Origin: Reichenbachiella agarivorans
Lineage (GTDB): Bacteria > Bacteroidota > Bacteroidia > Cytophagales > Cyclobacteriaceae
Length of the DNA stretch: 64,000 bases
Assembly (NCBI RefSeq): GCF_025502585.1
Contig: NZ_CP106679.1
Span: forward strand, 4,371,501 to 4,435,500
Reading direction: 5' to 3'
A program made the position numbers and the translations under genes. Of this stretch, positions 17,139 through 24,187 are shown piece by piece (position 1 is the first letter of the stretch; every line of letters begins with the position of its first letter). The notes below the pieces were generated by a model that saw only the letters and a program-made list of their open reading frames with translations, had not been told where the DNA came from and did not search any database.

Positions 17139-17990
17139 TTATGAAAGTTTATATTTTAGACAGCCATTGCCTGTGATAGTAATGGTCGCTGGCCCCCAAG
17201 TATAGCCATCACAACTAGCTGAGTATGTATATGACCCTGGTGTCAAACTCCACGTAACTGCACCATCCACTGCACATTCATTAATATCAGAGTAGAAATA
17301 TTGCGTCAATGTTTTTGATCCCTGTCCTGAAATTTGTACTGTGATGTTGCCACAGCCGTGATCCTTGGTTGTATAAAAAGATACCTCTCCATATTGTGTA
17401 GTAGAACCGCTCCCTGTACCAGTACCAGTGCCTGAACCCGTTCCTGTACCAGTAGTGCCAGTGCCACTTCCAGATCCTGAACCAGAACCAGAATCCGAGC
17501 AACTCACACCATATCCTGGAACTACAATATCAAAACAGCCATTGTTTGACAAATCTGATTCCAAAACAAACTCAGTTCCATCAATTGATACTGTAGCCGT
17601 ATTGGGTGAAATGTCTCCCAAATTATGCGCTTTGAGTCTCACATAGTTGAAGCCATTGTATTCCAAAGTTCTTGTGAACGTATATTTATTTGAAGGACCA
17701 TCCAAGGTCAGATTAGACACTACTTCTTTGCCGTTGACATAGAAAGAGACTATATCACCATCAATCTGTCCATGATCCCAAAGCGAAATCGTTACTTCTC
17801 TCTGATCGATTTCCACACAGCCTTGCCATACATTGGTTCGCGAATCACTAGACGAAGGAATAATAGAATAACTATTAACCTCTACTTCCGGCTCATCATC
17901 TTCTTCGTCACCAAAAAGACCATCACATGAGTATATCAATGGGGCTACTAACAAAAAAATCAGTAATTGCTTGAGTATGTTTTTTATCAT
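17139..17990 (-). CDS. Surface-type lipoprotein with a Gly/Ser/Thr repeat linker
   Basis: 283 aa; lipoprotein signal with cysteine 22 (LIYSC-D) followed by an acidic stretch (GDEEDDEPEVEV) typical of lipoprotein surface-export signals in Bacteroidota. Two beta-rich domains (about 38-165 and 200-283) flank a low-complexity G/S/T linker (about 168-196). The N-terminal domain (ITISLWDHG, then DGDIVSFYVNGKEVV) resembles a small calcium-independent beta sandwich seen in Cytophagales exoproteins. No catalytic residues were recognised. A cluster of cysteines in the C-terminal domain suggests disulfides. Confidence 0.7.
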   Translation of the reverse strand: MIKNILKQLLIFLLVAPLIYSCDGLFGDEEDDEPEVEVNSYSIIPSSSDSRTNVWQGCVEIDQREVTISLWDHGQIDGDIVSFYVNGKEVVSNLTLDGPSNKYTFTRTLEYNGFNYVRLKAHNLGDISPNTATVSIDGTEFVLESDLSNNGCFDIVVPGYGVSCSDSGSGSGSGSGTGTTGTGTGSGTGTGTGSGSTTQYGEVSFYTTKDHGCGNITVQISGQGSKTLTQYFYSDINECAVDGAVTWSLTPGSYTYSASCDGYTWGPATITITGNGCLKYKLS

Positions 17991-18231
17991 CTTGTTGTAC
18001 TTTAAATCATTAATTAGAAAAAGAATCTATCGGTTATCATTAAACAAAAATAGATGCTAAAATTCATGACACAATACCCATTTATGAGTATTGTGTACAG
18101 ATAAACTTCACATTATCACCTAAATACAATTCAATATTTTTATTATCCAATCCTCAATCCAGCAACCATAGATTTGTCTTCTTCCAATTCAAAAACTAAA
18201 TTCACATACGTTGAATTTTAACTCTACCAGC

Positions 18232-18708
18232 ATGAATCGAAGCAACCAGCAAAACCCAATCAATATTCTAAAAACCATTCACTGGGGGCTTACAATAGGC
18301 ACAGTCCTATTTGGTGTGATTTTCTGCTACCTCATGATGACTATGACCGAACCTACCCTAGTAGATTTCGACAATATATTGACCTTCCTTCCCCTACTAG
18401 TTGCTGCGATGATGATACCAGCTTCGAGCATTGCCTTTCACAGTTCTTTAAAAAAACTACTGAAAAAAAATCCTGATCTAAAACAAAAAATCAGTGCTTT
18501 TCAAAACGCCCATATCATCCAGATGGCCATGCTCGAAGCTGTAGGGCTACTCTCAGTCGTGATTTGTTTTCTTACCAACAGCTATGTCAATTTCCTAATG
18601 TTTGGTATTATACTTCTCTTGATGATACTTTCTACCCCATCAACCTTCAAACTCTCCGAACAACTTCATCTTTCTAAAAGTGAGATTGATCAATTAGACA
18701 TGAAATAA
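18232..18708 (+). CDS. Four-helix membrane protein of unknown function
   Basis: 158 aa from the ATG at 18232 (an in-frame TTG at 18211 would add 7 residues). Helices at roughly 17-40, 49-70, 100-120 and 124-143, with a lysine-rich loop (LKKLLKKNPDLKQK) in the middle and a short charged tail (KSEIDQLDMK). The layout and several positions match the protein at 58117-58617, suggesting a shared family. No function is known to me. Confidence 0.7.
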   Translation: MNRSNQQNPINILKTIHWGLTIGTVLFGVIFCYLMMTMTEPTLVDFDNILTFLPLLVAAMMIPASSIAFHSSLKKLLKKNPDLKQKISAFQNAHIIQMAMLEAVGLLSVVICFLTNSYVNFLMFGIILLLMILSTPSTFKLSEQLHLSKSEIDQLDMK

Positions 18709-18719
18709 ACCACGGCTCG

Positions 18720-19427
18720 TTAAGATTTGTTTTCGGCTTTTCCCGCTCCAATCGGTACAGTCAGGTAGAGGTACCACGCACTGTTGTATTGTCCCGAACC
18801 ACCGTTGTTCTTTAGCGCATCCACTACGCCTTGGTAATAATTGATACCAAAATTCATACTTTTACTTTCTCTCAAAGAATACCCAACACCTCCTACAAAG
18901 CCAGCATCTAGCCTCTTGTAATCATCACGAATATCTCGGTTGTATATCCCCATATTTTTACCATTTTCAACCTCAAAAATATCAGTAGCTTCTCTCAACA
19001 AACTCACCTGAGGCCCTAGATCAAAATAAATTCTATTTTTTAGATTGTACCTAAGACAGACTGGGACTTGAATATAGGCGAGCTCCCTTCTCAGGTTGCC
19101 AGACCCAAATACTGCATCTATGCTAGGATCACCAGTAGCGTAAGTTGGCATATCACGCACGCCCATTTTGGATACGACCAAACAACTAGGAGCCAAAGAC
19201 CAGGCATTTTTTAGTTTGATATCAAAATAAAAACCCAACATAAAAGCAGCCATATCCCTCTCATGCTCTACCTGCGTCAGGCTAGAAAAACTAGCCCCTC
19301 CGATCATCCCAAATTCAATCTGATCTGAGTTCAATTTATCACCTAGCAACAAAGAAATCAGGACTTGTCCCTGAGATTGATACTGAAGGCAAATCAAAAA
19401 AAGTAATGAGCAGGTTATTCGTTTCAT
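18720..19427 (-). CDS. PorT-like outer-membrane beta-barrel protein
   Basis: 235 aa with a signal peptide (about 1-20, ending SQGQ). An eight-strand barrel pattern of the PorT/OmpA-like 'porin family' in Bacteroidota: FGMIGGASFSSL near the N-terminus, SLAPSCLVVSKMG, YIQVPVCLRYNL, IYFDLGPQVSLL and YYQGVVDAL, ending in a strand WYLYLTVPIG. Function is unassigned; some relatives belong to the type IX secretion system but nothing here proves that. Convergent with the preceding membrane protein. Confidence 0.75.
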   Translation of the reverse strand: MKRITCSLLFLICLQYQSQGQVLISLLLGDKLNSDQIEFGMIGGASFSSLTQVEHERDMAAFMLGFYFDIKLKNAWSLAPSCLVVSKMGVRDMPTYATGDPSIDAVFGSGNLRRELAYIQVPVCLRYNLKNRIYFDLGPQVSLLREATDIFEVENGKNMGIYNRDIRDDYKRLDAGFVGGVGYSLRESKSMNFGINYYQGVVDALKNNGGSGQYNSAWYLYLTVPIGAGKAENKS

Positions 19428-19576
19428 GGTCTTAGTATATACAAGTGATACTAGTAAGTTAACAGATCATTGGGTGAAATCACAGTACGCGACATCTACT
19501 TTCATATTGCATTTTTCACAATACATCGAAAATAACCTAACTTCGCGGAATCAATTATCATTAGTCATACAACAAC

Positions 19577-19933
19577 ATGGTCATTTTCAAGAAGTTTGCC
19601 TTTGATTCCGCCCATTTCCTACCCAACGTACCCGAGGGTCACAAGTGCAAGAATGTACATGGACATACCTATCATCTGACGGTATTTTTGGAAGGTGATT
19701 TGGTCAAAGACCTAGAGTGGGTCATGGACTTCAAAGAAGTAAAAGATGTGATCAAACCTGTCATCGATAGACTCGACCACAACATGATCAATGACATCCC
19801 TGGTTTAGAAAACCCTACTGCTGAAAGAATCACTGTATGGATTTGGGATCAAATCAAACCGAGCTTGCCACTTTTGAGTAAATTAGAGTTGAACGAAACC
19901 CCGACGAGTGGGGTCATCTACGAAGGAAAATAA
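19577..19933 (+). CDS. queD: 6-carboxy-5,6,7,8-tetrahydropterin synthase (QueD)
   Basis: 118 aa. Converts 7,8-dihydroneopterin triphosphate to carboxy-tetrahydropterin in queuosine synthesis. Zinc ligands come from FDSAHFL (His) and NVHGHTYHL (two His); a catalytic cysteine is in GHKCKNVHG; the conserved WVMDFKEVK and LDHNMIND follow, and the pterin-binding glutamate is in LELNETPTSG. Tightly followed (1 nt) by a U32-family protein and then a ferredoxin, a tRNA-modification operon. Confidence 0.93.
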   Translation: MVIFKKFAFDSAHFLPNVPEGHKCKNVHGHTYHLTVFLEGDLVKDLEWVMDFKEVKDVIKPVIDRLDHNMINDIPGLENPTAERITVWIWDQIKPSLPLLSKLELNETPTSGVIYEGK

Positions 19934-19934
19934 C

Positions 19935-21173
19935 ATGAGCACACATCACGATATCGAAATCATGGCACCTGCAGGCTCTTATGAGTCTCTCATGGCTGCC
20001 ATCAAAGGAGGCGCCAACTCTATCTACTTTGGCGTAGAGCAGCTCAACATGCGCGCCAAGTCGTCCAACAACTTCACGCTCGAAGATCTCCGAAAAATCG
20101 CAGATATCTGCAACGAAAACGGTCTCAAATCCTACATCACCATGAATACCATCATGTATGATCATGACATGAATCTCATGCGATCTATTGTAGATGCGGC
20201 CAAAGAAAGCGGAATTTCGGCCATCATCGCTGCGGATCATTCTGTGATGAACTATGCCAAGAAAATCGGCTTCCCTATTCACATATCTACACAAGCCAAC
20301 ATCAGCAACATCGAGACTGTAGAGTTCTACTCTGTCTATGCAGATGTCATGGTCATGGCACGTGAACTGAGCTTGATGCAGGTAGCCGACATTACCCGTG
20401 AAATCAAGAAAAGAGACATCCGTGGCCCTAAAGGGGACTTGGTGAGAATCGAAGTATTTGCCCATGGGGCACTATGCATGGCTGTATCTGGCAAGTGCTA
20501 CCTTAGCCTTCACTCTGACTTCTCCTCTGCCAACAGAGGGGCATGCGTACAAAACTGTCGTCGCGAATACACTGTCAAAGATGAGCAAGGCAACGAACTC
20601 AAAATCGACAATGAATACATCATGAGTGCCGCTGACTTATGTACGATCGACTTTATGGACAAGGTAGTAGAAGCTGGCGTATCTGTATTCAAAATAGAAG
20701 GCAGAGGTCGTGCTGCAGATTACGTATATACCACCACCAAATGTTACCGTGATGCGGGAGACGCCATCAACGCAGGCACATACGGACCTGATAAATTCAC
20801 AGTTTGGAAAGAAGATCTTGAGAAAGTGTACAACCGTGGATTTTGGGATGGCTACTACCTCGGTAGAAAAATGGGCGAATGGAGCAAAGTCCATGGCTCA
20901 AAAGCAACCACTAAAAAGATCTTGCTCGGCAAAGGTGTAAAATACTTTGGCAACATCAATGTTGGCGAATTTTTGATGGAAACACATTCATTGGAAACGG
21001 GAGACGAAATCATGATTACGGGTCCAACTACAGGCATTGTCACGACCAAAGTAGGCGAAATGAGAGTAGCCAACAAGGCGGTCAATAGTGTCAAAAAGGG
21101 AGATAGTTTCTCTATTCAAATAGACGAAATGATCCGTCCATCAGACAAACTCTACAAAATTGTCCCAGCATAA
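19935..21173 (+). CDS. Peptidase U32 family protein (tRNA/rRNA hydroxylation type, TrhP/RlhA-like)
   Basis: 412 aa from the ATG at 19935, one base after the queD stop; an upstream GTG at 19908 overlaps queD and is less likely. The U32 signature EVFAHGALCMAVSGKCYLS is present and further cysteines (GACVQNC) complete an iron-sulfur ligand set. U32 proteins of this length hydroxylate RNA (TrhP makes 5-hydroxyuridine in tRNA, RlhA acts on 23S rRNA) using prephenate-derived chemistry rather than acting as proteases. Its place between queD and a ferredoxin favours a tRNA role. Confidence 0.88.
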   Translation: MSTHHDIEIMAPAGSYESLMAAIKGGANSIYFGVEQLNMRAKSSNNFTLEDLRKIADICNENGLKSYITMNTIMYDHDMNLMRSIVDAAKESGISAIIAADHSVMNYAKKIGFPIHISTQANISNIETVEFYSVYADVMVMARELSLMQVADITREIKKRDIRGPKGDLVRIEVFAHGALCMAVSGKCYLSLHSDFSSANRGACVQNCRREYTVKDEQGNELKIDNEYIMSAADLCTIDFMDKVVEAGVSVFKIEGRGRAADYVYTTTKCYRDAGDAINAGTYGPDKFTVWKEDLEKVYNRGFWDGYYLGRKMGEWSKVHGSKATTKKILLGKGVKYFGNINVGEFLMETHSLETGDEIMITGPTTGIVTTKVGEMRVANKAVNSVKKGDSFSIQIDEMIRPSDKLYKIVPA

Positions 21174-21178
21174 GGTCT

Positions 21179-21406
21179 GTGTTTAAAATCATCCACTACC
21201 GAGACAAATGCATCGGGTGCTATGCCTGCGTAGAAGTAGCTCCCGATCGCTGGCGTATCTCCAAAAAAGATGGTCGATGCACACTCGTAGGTGCCAAAGA
21301 GAAGAAAGGCATCTATCAGATAGACCTGCATGAGGCAGAGTTGGAAGAAAACCAAAGAGCTGCTGCCAGCTGTCCAGTCAACATCATCAAAATTAATGGC
21401 AAATAA
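21179..21406 (+). CDS. Single-cluster [4Fe-4S] ferredoxin
   Basis: 75 aa, GTG start at 21179, five bases after the U32 stop. Cysteines at 11, 14 and 17 plus C65-P66 form one cluster in the pattern of the Pyrococcus-type ferredoxin; the fourth position of the first motif is alanine (A21), as expected for a single-cluster protein. It is probably an electron donor or iron-sulfur partner for the adjacent U32 protein; that link is inferred from gene order only. Confidence 0.88.
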   Translation: MFKIIHYRDKCIGCYACVEVAPDRWRISKKDGRCTLVGAKEKKGIYQIDLHEAELEENQRAAASCPVNIIKINGK

Positions 21407-21432
21407 GTGCTTTGCTTTATAAGATATGCGCT

Positions 21433-22146
21433 CTACGCTTTTACCAGTGTTTTGAAATAAGGAGGGATTTCTGTCTTAAAACTCATTTCCTTTTTAGTCA
21501 CAGGGTGTATAATCGTCAATGATGCTGCATGAAGAGCCAGTCTTTTACTCAGTCGATCTGCTTGACCATATACTTTATCTCCCAAAACTGGATTTCCTTT
21601 GTCCGAGAGGTGAACACGGATTTGATTTTTTCGTCCTGTGTACAGGTCTATTTCTAACAAGCTACACCTGCTCGTTTCTTTGATCACCCTATAACCTGTC
21701 TTCGAAAACTTACCTTGTTCTGGATCTTGGGAAGAGTACATTCTTTTTGCCTTGTTCTCTACGAGGTAAGAAGTGATAATCCCCTCTTTGTCCTGAAGTT
21801 TGCCTGCTACTACTGCATAATAAACCTTGCTAAACTCCTTCCAATGCTCTTGAAGGTATTGCTTGGCATCTTCATTTTTGGCAAAAACCAAGACCCCAGA
21901 GGTATCACGATCAAGACGATGAACAATAAATACACGATTTTTGGCACGCGGATTACCCTTTTTCACATACTCATTCAATAGAAAATGTGCCGTCCGGTGT
22001 TTCTCTCTATCCGTCCCCATTGTCAGCAGACCTTCTACTTTGTCTACTACCAATATATCCTTGTCTTCATATAGAATAGACAAACCAGCAGGCTGGTGCT
22101 TTTTAGACGGCTTTTTAAATGTGGTCACCTTACTCTTGTCCTGCAT
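21433..22146 (-). CDS. RluA-family pseudouridine synthase
   Basis: 237 aa. Isomerises uridine to pseudouridine in rRNA or tRNA. The catalytic motif HRLDRDTSGVLVFAK holds the active aspartate (HRLDxxTSG), followed by KVYYAVVAG and the late RKNQIRVHLSDKGNPVLGDKVYG motif. No S4 domain precedes it, so it is the short form close to RluC/TruC types. A -7 box (TAGTTTTG on the minus strand, 22178-22185) precedes the ATG. Confidence 0.92.
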   Translation of the reverse strand: MQDKSKVTTFKKPSKKHQPAGLSILYEDKDILVVDKVEGLLTMGTDREKHRTAHFLLNEYVKKGNPRAKNRVFIVHRLDRDTSGVLVFAKNEDAKQYLQEHWKEFSKVYYAVVAGKLQDKEGIITSYLVENKAKRMYSSQDPEQGKFSKTGYRVIKETSRCSLLEIDLYTGRKNQIRVHLSDKGNPVLGDKVYGQADRLSKRLALHAASLTIIHPVTKKEMSFKTEIPPYFKTLVKA

Positions 22147-22177
22147 GTTGATTAGAAAGCGAAAAAATTGCTACTCG

Positions 22178-22185
22178 CAAAACTA
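22178..22185 (-). promoter_or_regulatory. -7 box TAGTTTTG upstream of the pseudouridine synthase
   Basis: Exact TAnnTTTG match about 32 nt upstream of the start codon; no clear -33 element at the usual spacing. Confidence 0.4.
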
Positions 22186-22250
22186 TATGCAATCAAGTTA
22201 CCCGACGAAACAAATATCGACGATCTTTCAAACACTCACTTTTAATTCAT

Positions 22251-22946
22251 TCAGCTCTCTGAATTATAATGCTTTTGTAAACCATTGATAAGATTCCATT
22301 GCGCCAACATGTAGGTAGACATGATCCAGACACCTGCATTTTCCATGGGCATGTAAAACCTATCAAGTGCCAACAGAGAGTCTGATAGCAAAAATAAAAC
22401 AGCCCCAAAAATCACTTGGTTCACACTATCCTGTGGCGCGCGTCCATTGCGATAGACGGCACTGAGGGCCATCACGATGATAATCACAGCATAAACCGCC
22501 ACGGGGATTTTCAATTCCCCCACATGGGGCCATAAAGCTGACATCAAAATCCCAAAGAGTAACAAAAATGGCAGAGCATACAGCATCTTTGACAATGCAG
22601 AAGGTGATTTAGTTTTTGGCAACACTGCTTTGGAGAAAGCCACTATATAAAATATATGCGCTATTGCAAAAGCTGCCAAACCCAATACAAAGTACAACTC
22701 TCCTTCGAACAGCAACATCGAATCCCCGATGAATGATAAAATCAAACCCAGTCCCGCCAGCAAAAAGGAAGGAGTCAACCTACCTGTCGTCCCTTGACGA
22801 AAGTACACTAACAACACAGGCATCAACAGTGGTTTGGTCACATGATGAATTGCCTCCCACTCGAATGCACGAGACAAAAGCTCCGCGACACATACTCCTA
22901 TGAAAATATACTTGGTGATTTTTTCAGACTGATTATTCATACTCAA
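22251..22946 (-). CDS. YhhN family membrane protein (lysoplasmalogenase-like)
   Basis: 231 aa with about eight membrane helices. The YhhN/TMEM86 signature is seen in LSFIGDSMLLFEGELYFVLGL and FAIAHIFYIVAF, with aspartates facing the lumen. Family members hydrolyse the vinyl-ether bond of lysoplasmalogens; bacterial activity is known for few. The start overlaps the stop of the MFS gene by 4 nt (ATGA), so the two are translationally coupled. The link to the transporter is by position only. Confidence 0.85.
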   Translation of the reverse strand: MSMNNQSEKITKYIFIGVCVAELLSRAFEWEAIHHVTKPLLMPVLLVYFRQGTTGRLTPSFLLAGLGLILSFIGDSMLLFEGELYFVLGLAAFAIAHIFYIVAFSKAVLPKTKSPSALSKMLYALPFLLLFGILMSALWPHVGELKIPVAVYAVIIIVMALSAVYRNGRAPQDSVNQVIFGAVLFLLSDSLLALDRFYMPMENAGVWIMSTYMLAQWNLINGLQKHYNSES

Positions 22947-24121
22947 AGATGGTCATAGGTCGGCAAATTTCGCACAGTTTTAGAATACAAATACACCAAG
23001 GCTCCACACATAGATACCGCACAAAGATAAAACACCCATGAGATATTATTAAGATCATTGCCATACACCCAACCACCTAGCAGCGCGCCTAGCCCCACTC
23101 CAATCTCTAAGAAAATATACATGGTGGCCATGCCTCTCCCTCGATGTTTCGGATCACTGAGATCTATCGTCCAAGCAAAAATCGTAGGATTACTCAATCC
23201 TACTCCAATCCCGTACAGTACTGCTGTTGAGAGCAATATAACAGGTGTTTGAGCATTGGCTAAGAGAATGAGCGCAATCAACAAGATTCCACTACCTATC
23301 TTCAATACTGGAACCCTGCCATATTTATCAGATGCCTTGCCAGCCACAATCCTTACCACCAATGAGGCAACTGTAAAATAAGTATAAAACAAGCCTCTAT
23401 TGGACAACTTCATTTGATCACTGATATCTGGTACCACAGTGATGATCGCTCCAAAAGCAAAAACCACCAACATCATTACAATGGAGGGTGACAAGACTTT
23501 AGGTTCATAGATTTCATCCTTCTTCACTACAAAGTGATTCCATTGTAGTTTTTCTTTAGGCTGCAATGTCTCTTTCATCCCTGCCAAAATCAACACAGAC
23601 AGTACCGCACAAAACCCCGAAGCATAAAACATCACGTCTAATGAAAATTCTTTGACAATCAACGGTCCCAAGGCTGGTCCTGCAGCCATCCCCATACTCC
23701 CAAAGAAGCCCAATACACCCATCGCTTCTCCTCGTTTGTTGTAAGGAATAATATCCGCTACATAGGCAGACGTCCCTGTGGGTTTGAATCCTGTAGAAAA
23801 ACCATGAAACATCCTCAAGCACATAAAGGCAAAAACCGTCGTAGCAAAAGGATACAACACAGCAGCCACTCCGCTGACCAAGGCACCAACAATCATCACA
23901 GGCACACGGCCAACCTTGTCTGCCAGTTTTCCACTAAATGGTCGTGACAATCCTGCAGTCACGGTAAACAAAGCTATAATAAGTCCCTTGTAGTCCCCTC
24001 CTCCCATGCTGGTGAGATGAGAAGGCAACTCAGGGATAATCATGTTGAAACTGCTAAAAAATAGAAAACCACTCAGGCACAAGAGCCCAAACTGAAGAGT
24101 GTAAATGGAGTTGTTGTTCAT
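22943..24121 (-). CDS. Major facilitator superfamily transporter (drug:H+ antiporter-like)
   Basis: 392 aa, 12 helices. MFS loop motifs include GKLADKVGRVPVMIVG between helices 2 and 3 (motif A) and a second copy GKASDKYGRVPVLKIG. Start chosen at the ATG 24121: the longer frame begins with a TTG at 24130 that would overlap the promoter box at 24128-24135. Overlaps the following YhhN gene by 4 nt. The substrate is unknown. Confidence 0.88.
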   Translation of the reverse strand: MNNNSIYTLQFGLLCLSGFLFFSSFNMIIPELPSHLTSMGGGDYKGLIIALFTVTAGLSRPFSGKLADKVGRVPVMIVGALVSGVAAVLYPFATTVFAFMCLRMFHGFSTGFKPTGTSAYVADIIPYNKRGEAMGVLGFFGSMGMAAGPALGPLIVKEFSLDVMFYASGFCAVLSVLILAGMKETLQPKEKLQWNHFVVKKDEIYEPKVLSPSIVMMLVVFAFGAIITVVPDISDQMKLSNRGLFYTYFTVASLVVRIVAGKASDKYGRVPVLKIGSGILLIALILLANAQTPVILLSTAVLYGIGVGLSNPTIFAWTIDLSDPKHRGRGMATMYIFLEIGVGLGALLGGWVYGNDLNNISWVFYLCAVSMCGALVYLYSKTVRNLPTYDHL

Positions 24122-24127
24122 GAATGA

Positions 24128-24135
24128 CAAAACTA
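24128..24135 (-). promoter_or_regulatory. -7 box of the MFS gene, directly at the start codon
   Basis: TAGTTTTG on the minus strand with an ATTG -33 match (24154-24157) at 18-nt spacing. The box ends 6 nt from the ATG, so the transcript probably begins at or next to the start codon. Confidence 0.5.
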
Positions 24136-24187
24136 CCTGTCCTTGTCCAATAACAATGAACCAATATTATTTTAAAATACAGAGGAA

